A DNA stretch of 64,000 nt, from positions 248,001 through 312,000 of the forward strand of contig JAVXUO010000733.1 in NCBI GenBank assembly GCA_033065855.1, in the 5' to 3' direction. Position numbers and translations under genes: made by a program. This document shows, piece by piece, positions 59,383 to 64,000 of this stretch; the first letter of the stretch is position 1; each line of letters opens with the position of its first letter. The notes under the pieces were generated by a model, which was given only the letters and a program-made list of their open reading frames with translations, was not told the DNA's origin and ran no database searches. The stretch is from Escallonia rubra. Taxonomy: Eukaryota; Streptophyta; Magnoliopsida; Escalloniales; Escalloniaceae.

Positions 59383-59837
59383 ATGGAGGTATACTGCTGC
59401 TGTGGGGTAAAGGCTGTACAACGAACATCGTGGACCAATCGCAATCCTAGAAGGAGGTTTTACACTTGTGAAGTCACTGGTGTAAGATTTGTGTTTTTCT
59501 TGTGTGGTAGCTTGTTCCCCCTTTCCCACCTCCTCTCCCTATGCGCTTTAATCTTTATTTGCAGAGTTTCAAATATAATAACTTTTTGCACACCAATGTT
59601 TGACAAAATGCTTTGTGTCGATTCTTTCAATGGTGTGACCCCCCAATGTGTGCTAGATCAATTCAATTGATCCCTGAACTATTGCGAAGGATTAGTGAAC
59701 TCAAAGCTAGCAAGGAGAGGGGACGAGCTAAAGAGAGGATATTATGGATGGCTATCATATGTACGGGTGCAGTTACTGCTATGGTTTGCTATATGGTGAC
59801 AACCACTCCTAAGGGACTGAAAGTATGGGTGTTGTAA
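59383..59837 (+). pseudogene. GRF-type zinc-finger protein with C-terminal membrane segment, carried in a MULE
   Basis: The first exon reads MEVYCCCGVKAVQRTSWTNR then NPRRRFYTCE, the conserved start of the plant GRF zinc finger (CxCG...TSxTxxNPxRRFxxC). A GT donor at about 59485 and an AG at 59564 define a short intron. The second exon gives ALCRFFQWCDPPMCARSIQL, then a helical ELLRRISELKASKERGRAKE segment and a hydrophobic stretch (LWMAIICTGAVTAMVCYMV) that looks like a membrane anchor. With this acceptor an in-frame TGA lies at 59601, so the gene is either broken or spliced differently. GRF fingers bind single-stranded nucleic acid in studied proteins; the role of plant GRF-membrane proteins is unknown to me. 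Confidence 0.75.
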
Positions 59838-60365
59838 AATATATGGCTAGGGTTTGAGAAGCACTGCGAACTTGATCCTTTTTTTGTTGATGTAACTCTA
59901 ACTCTTGTGTCAATGTAAGCAATAATTTAAGGCAAATGAATGAAATCTATCATTTTGTAATGTTTAGTGCCCAATGTGTCTTCATTTAATTCACTGCAAT
60001 TCTAATTGACAACTCACACCATGAGTGCAATGCAATTCCAGTTGACAAAAAATGTAACAAGAACAAGCTGCAATCACAAGCTGTAATCAATAACAAGCTA
60101 TAATCACAAGTCAAAAGCAAAGCTACCATTGATTACCAATTATCAAGCAACAAAAAGCTGGTCTCCAAATTTCAAAAGTTGCCCAGTTTTGATACAAGCC
60201 ATAATTACAAACATCCAAAATGTATGCCTTTAATGGTCCCAACTGTATCCAAGCAAAAGCCACAACATTACACAAAAAGGTCCACAAAAATCTAACAGCC
60301 ATAATCACAACCACTACTAGTACCCCAACAAACCATCAAAGACATACACCTCTTTTTCTTAGGTC

Positions 60366-62210
60366 TTAAATCCTTTTTAGCTCCAACATCAACAGATCTT
60401 TTGTACTGTCAATCTCTTTCTTCAGCTGCAACAACTCTTCTTGCATTGATTTTACAGGTTTCTTTGTTATGGCACTTTGATTTTTACTTGCATGTTTCCC
60501 TTGAGATTTGCTTGTACTTTCAGGCTGTGTTTGAAACTTGCTTGTACTGACAGCAGGCTTATCTTAAGCCTTTCTTTTATTTACAGGAGTTGCATGCTTC
60601 TCTTGAGCCTTTCATGTATTTGCAGGATTTGCATGCCTCTCATGAGCTCTTCTTGTAGTTGCAGACAACATTTGAGTCTTGCCTTCAGTCTTGTTTGTAT
60701 TTGCACCCTTCCTTGTTGTAGGCTTATTATGAGTTCAGGCTTCTCTTGCCTAGATGTTGTCCGCTTCCTTGCTGCCACAACCTTTCTTGGAGTTACAGGC
60801 TTTTCTTGACTAGGTGTTGTCTCTAGGCTTCCTTGCTGCCATAGCCTTGCTTGTTGTCACAGCCTTTCTTGGAGTTACAAGATTTTCTTGACTAGGTGTT
60901 GTCTCTGCAGGCATCTTTGCTGCCATAGCCTTCCTTGTTGTCACAGCCTTTCTTGGAGTTATAGGCTTCTCTTAAGTCTTGCTTGTGTCTGTAGACTTCA
61001 ATGGAGTTGCAGCCTTCTTTGTTCTTGTAGTCTTCCTTGGAGTTGCAGGATTCCTTGCAGCCTCTTCTCTAAATGCATCTTCTGGTAATGCAGCATCTAG
61101 TGGTGCAGCCTCTGCTGGTTCAGCCTCTGTTGGTGGTGCAGCCTCTGTTGGTGGTTCAGCCCTGTTGGTGTGAACTCTGTTGTTGTAGCTTCATCCATGG
61201 CATCTTCATTTGTGCATGCTCTCCTTAGAGATTCCCTCTTTTGTGCAAGGATAGTCCTCCTTGCACATACAGTGTCAGCTCCCATGAACCTGCCGACAGT
61301 ATCATCAGCAGCCCCTACACTTGACACTTGTTTAGCAGCCTTGCTCTTTGTAGTTTTCTCTGCAATCATGGCTTTCCTCCTTGACAACTGAGCCTTAGCA
61401 CTGTCTGTTATCCTTCTCCTAACCTGTTTGTACACAACCAACACCAAACCAATTAAAACAGTTAACATAACTTAGATAAGAAATGATAAATACATTATAC
61501 CATAGCTAAATGCACTTACAGGCAATTTTGGCCTCTGCTCAACTGCCTCAAGCAGCACACTTGCCTCTGCTTCTGGTGCCTTGCCCTGCCCTTTGCATGT
61601 CCTCATATTATGCCCATAGTTGCCACACTTAGCACATGTCATTTTCACTCTCTTTCTCCCTAGCTTGGTAAGACTCTTTGGCTCTTCTGCTTCTCTTCTT
61701 CTTACCTTCTTAGGCCTTCCTAGTTGAGCATGATATACTGGGGGTACTGGGGGTAGCAACTCAGGCTTGTCAACAGACTCCCATAGCAAAGGACCATTAA
61801 TTGGGTGGATAAGATTTGAATAAATCTTAATCTGTGTCTCTCTAGTGTAACATTCATCCACCCAATCTTCTGGCATCATCCCTCTATTGTTGCCATTTGC
61901 CTCATCAGAATAAATGGCAGAGATAGCATGAGCACATGGAATGCCACTCATGTCCCATCTACTACAAGTACAAGTCATCTTCCCTAAGTTCACAACATAT
62001 TGAACCCCATGTGGAAGATTAAGCTGGTACTCACTCATACCATTCCAACTACATATACAACTACTGCATCTGTTCTTATTCCTTTCCAAGATTTCTTGAA
62101 TGTGAGGGGTAAGCCTACCATGTTGTTTCTTCATATCATCTCTTTTTTAATACATTCTCTTTTTTATACATTCTCTTCATTAATAGTGCCCTTATCCCCT
62201 CAAACATGGT
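60366..62210 (-). pseudogene. MULE transposase C-terminal region (MuDR type), truncated
   Basis: Read on the minus strand from 62210: ITMFEGIRALLMKRMYKK, then after a frame slip KKQHGRLTPHIQEILERNKN, a SWIM zinc finger (CTCSRWDMSGIPCAH, near 61960), and a zinc knuckle CAKCGNYGHNMRTC near 61620. A 96-bp intron follows (61519-61424, GTAAGT...CAG). The tail is Ala/Pro/Glu-rich and then has imperfect repeats of TPRKAVTTRKAMAA (61060-60570) and a short coiled coil (MQEELLQLKKEIDS) ending at TAA, 60366. Stops and shifts are present. The MuDR N-terminal domain and the DDE catalytic core are missing. Confidence 0.88.
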
Positions 62211-62667
62211 AATAACTTCTTTGTTGTTTAATCAGCATTATTATATAATTGAGACAAAAGATCTGACAGATTCCATAGAACAACTAAGCAACTATATTAT
62301 TCACATGTGGATTACAAATGGTGGAAATTTGTAAGGAAAGTTTCAGATAAAGTAAACAGACATACCATAAAGCTTTGAGTTGTCCACCATCGCGTCATGT
62401 GGCCTCTTCTCCCAACTCATTGTCCTCGATTGCAGTCCTAATCTCAATTTTGATAGTAAACTAAACCCTAATCTCGATTTTGGTACAAATAAAAACCATA
62501 ATCGTCAATTAAAGTCGTAATAGAACCCGTAATCGCGATTATTCTACAGTAATCGCGATTACGTACACTGCTCTTTTGTAACCCTAGACTATCTGATTAT
62601 TCGTTGACTCTAAGATCCCGATTTCTCTCTCTTGGAATAAATACAAAACGTTTTTGTCCTTCAAAAG

Positions 62668-62904
62668 CTGGGAGAAGGTTGTGTGTTTTTGGAGGGAAGG
62701 GAAACAGAAGGGTAAGGGATAGGGGAATGGTCTTTTGTGCCCCTCGTGTGGGGTCCAGAAACGGAATTTTTTTTTACGGACGTTGAGAAAAGGATTAGTA
62801 TGGCAAACGGTGCAATGTTTAAGGACTAAAATGGATAAATTTTTTGTTGAAAGATTAATTTGGCAAAACGCGTATAGTACAGGGACCACCCGTTATGTTG
62901 CCTC
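62668..62904. repeat. Right terminal inverted repeat of the MULE
   Basis: Inverse copy of 59030-59267. It ends 149 bp before the ATG proposed for the next gene. Confidence 0.92.
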
Positions 62905-63053
62905 TAAGCTTTAAATGGATGCCACATACTATATTATCCCCCCTATGCTGGCTTATGGACACTTTATCCACTTTCAACGCCAACCGATTACAGCAGATGT
63001 TACAAAACTGCTTTGTTCAGACACGCACAAACGGAGTGATCAAATTCTATCAA

Positions 63054-64000
63054 ATGGATTTAACTATCCAATCCCTGTCTTATGCAATGCTTCCAAAGCC
63101 TGCAAGCTTCTATACCAAATTATGTCCAACTCTGTTTGATTGTAATGCTTCTCTGCTTGCTTCCGGCTGTGTCTGTTTTTCGAGCTCACCCAAGAAGCTA
63201 AAGTTCTGTGAAATAAAGCCGAAGCAACATTGGAACTTTGGAGCTGTACATGCTTCTGAGGTCGAAAGCATAACAACGGATGATGGAGAGAGATGGCTTC
63301 TTGAACCTGTAGGTGAGTGATTTCTCTTCTTTCTCTTGTTTTTATAGAAACCCTTTACTGCAGCGATCATATTTATGTATGAAGGAAATTGAAGAGATAG
63401 ATTGTTGGTACGTGGTTGTCGGTTGAGAATGCTTCTGATTGTTACTCTTGCATACCATACATCTTGTCTCTAGTCCATTTGAAGATTTTGCTGGCTAAAG
63501 AAGCCTTTTTCTCCTTTTTTTCATTCTTCTCTATTTCGGATTTGAACTATCATAGGGACTGTCAGACCTTAACTTTTCCAGCTATTCATGTGTCTCAATT
63601 GTATAACCAATTAGAGGGGCAAGGGAGAGGTCTCGATCAAGGGTACAAAGGGTAAGGCTTTGTAGATTGTTCCCTGCAAGACCCTGCTATAGCGCTAGCC
63701 TCATGCACCAGCTGCCCATTGTAGCTAAGCAATGAACAAATAAGGAGAAATTTATTGGGTATTTTGGTACTGTTATGAACTCCACCAAAGAATTCCTTCA
63801 CAGCTTTTCTGATACTGCTGGTATACACTTATCAGCTGGCTATAATTCATCCTTCTGAGTTGCCAATTGGACAGATTTGGTCATGAGAATAGTTGTATGC
63901 ATTGTTGGTGCGCAGGTGATGGTGATTCAAGACACATCGGTTATAAGGTTCCAATGCCAGGTCCATTTGAGATAGCTTCAGTAAGTCCCACTATTGCCTT
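63054..64000 (+). CDS. Probable chloroplast FHA-domain protein, 5' part (runs off the window)
   Basis: Exon 1 is 63054-63312 and exon 2 is 63916-63980; both have clean GTGAGT/CAG and GTAAGT junctions and stay in phase. The first residues (MDLTIQSLSYAMLPKPASFY, then Cys/Ser-rich sequence) resemble a plastid transit peptide. Around the first junction the protein reads WLLEPVG-DGDSRHIGYKVPMPGPFEIAS, which recalls the segment just before the FHA domain in plastid proteins such as Arabidopsis At2g21530; this is from memory. The FHA domain itself (phosphothreonine-peptide binding) would lie beyond the window. The ATG at 63054 is preferred over the in-frame one at 62895, because the latter lies inside a transposon end. 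Confidence 0.55.
63313..63915 (+). other. Intron 1 of the probable FHA gene
   Basis: Begins GTGAGT and ends GTGCGCAG. The 603 bp contain no recognisable repeat. Short open frames on both strands here are not protein-like. Confidence 0.6.

Larger units (their letters stand above)
59021..62913. mobile_element. Mutator-like element with long TIRs, GRF zinc-finger ORF and transposase remnant
   Basis: The element spans 59030-62904 (3,875 bp) between exact 9-bp duplications TAAGCTTTA (59021-59029 and 62905-62913). Terminal inverted repeats of about 235 bp (59030-59267 and 62668-62904) start TAGGCAACAACCCAGGTGG and, read inward from the right, GAGGCAACATAACGGGTGG. Both features are hallmarks of MULEs. 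It holds a GRF-type zinc-finger frame on the plus strand and the C-terminal part of a MuDR-type transposase on the minus strand. The transposase N-terminal and DDE regions are missing, so it is non-autonomous. Confidence 0.93.

Noticed and set aside
60477-61391. Cys/Leu- and Ala/Ser-rich frames on the plus strand
   Set aside because: They read the antisense of the transposase tail repeats (TPRKAVTTRKAMAA) on the minus strand.
62895-63053. Upstream in-frame ATG at 62895 as start of the FHA gene
   Set aside because: It lies within the terminal repeat of the MULE; the ATG at 63054 begins a better transit-peptide-like sequence.

Overview
The window is nuclear DNA of a flowering plant, most likely a eudicot. 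It is AT-rich, about two thirds or more is transposable-element sequence, and four host genes sit in islands between the repeats. The host genes are plant families: a secretory serine carboxypeptidase-like gene, a plastid geranylgeranyl reductase, an organellar P-class PPR protein, and the start of a probable plastid FHA-domain protein. I cannot name the species.

Layout, left to right. 1-1.45 kb: microsatellite and GT-rich DNA. 1.45-9.9 kb: a decayed Ty3/gypsy element with an extra open frame before gag and a non-autonomous DNA transposon in its RNase H region. 9.9-13.2 kb: AT-rich, then GT/G-rich spacer. 13.2-13.9 kb: a hAT-type element with an 8-bp target duplication. 14.2-15.3 kb: a MULE-type element with a GC-rich core. 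16.1-21.4 kb: a seven-exon serine carboxypeptidase-like gene, apparently intact, with transposons in two introns and one probable GC-AG intron. 21.7-33 kb: a nest made of a lone gypsy LTR (minus), a short-LTR copia remnant (minus) split by a truncated CACTA element, and a second, apparently non-coding gypsy element. 33-36 kb: a hairpin-rich element between TA microsatellites, a LINE fragment and a second hairpin-rich element. 36.26-37.65 kb: an intronless geranylgeranyl reductase. 39.0-39.5 kb: another hairpin-element remnant. 39.57-48.05 kb: a CACTA transposon with both ends and a GTT target duplication but broken genes. 48.4-50.2 kb: a FAR1/FRS-like pseudogene, followed by a fourth hairpin element to 51.5 kb. 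51.9-54.6 kb: an 879-residue PPR gene. 55-59 kb: repeats, including a satellite of about ten 142-bp units. 59.03-62.90 kb: a MULE with long terminal inverted repeats and a 9-bp target duplication, carrying a GRF zinc-finger reading frame and the C-terminal part of a transposase. 63.05 kb to the end: first exons of the probable FHA gene, about 150 bp from the MULE.

The host genes do not form a pathway and are independent loci. The most unusual content is the family of hairpin-rich elements whose outer ends lie at or near simple repeats (about 33.05, 34.5-35.5, 39.1 and 50.36 kb), the GRF-carrying MULE against a host promoter, and several layered insertions whose order can be read from target duplications. 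All repeat boundaries were read by eye and can be off by a few bases unless a target duplication is quoted.
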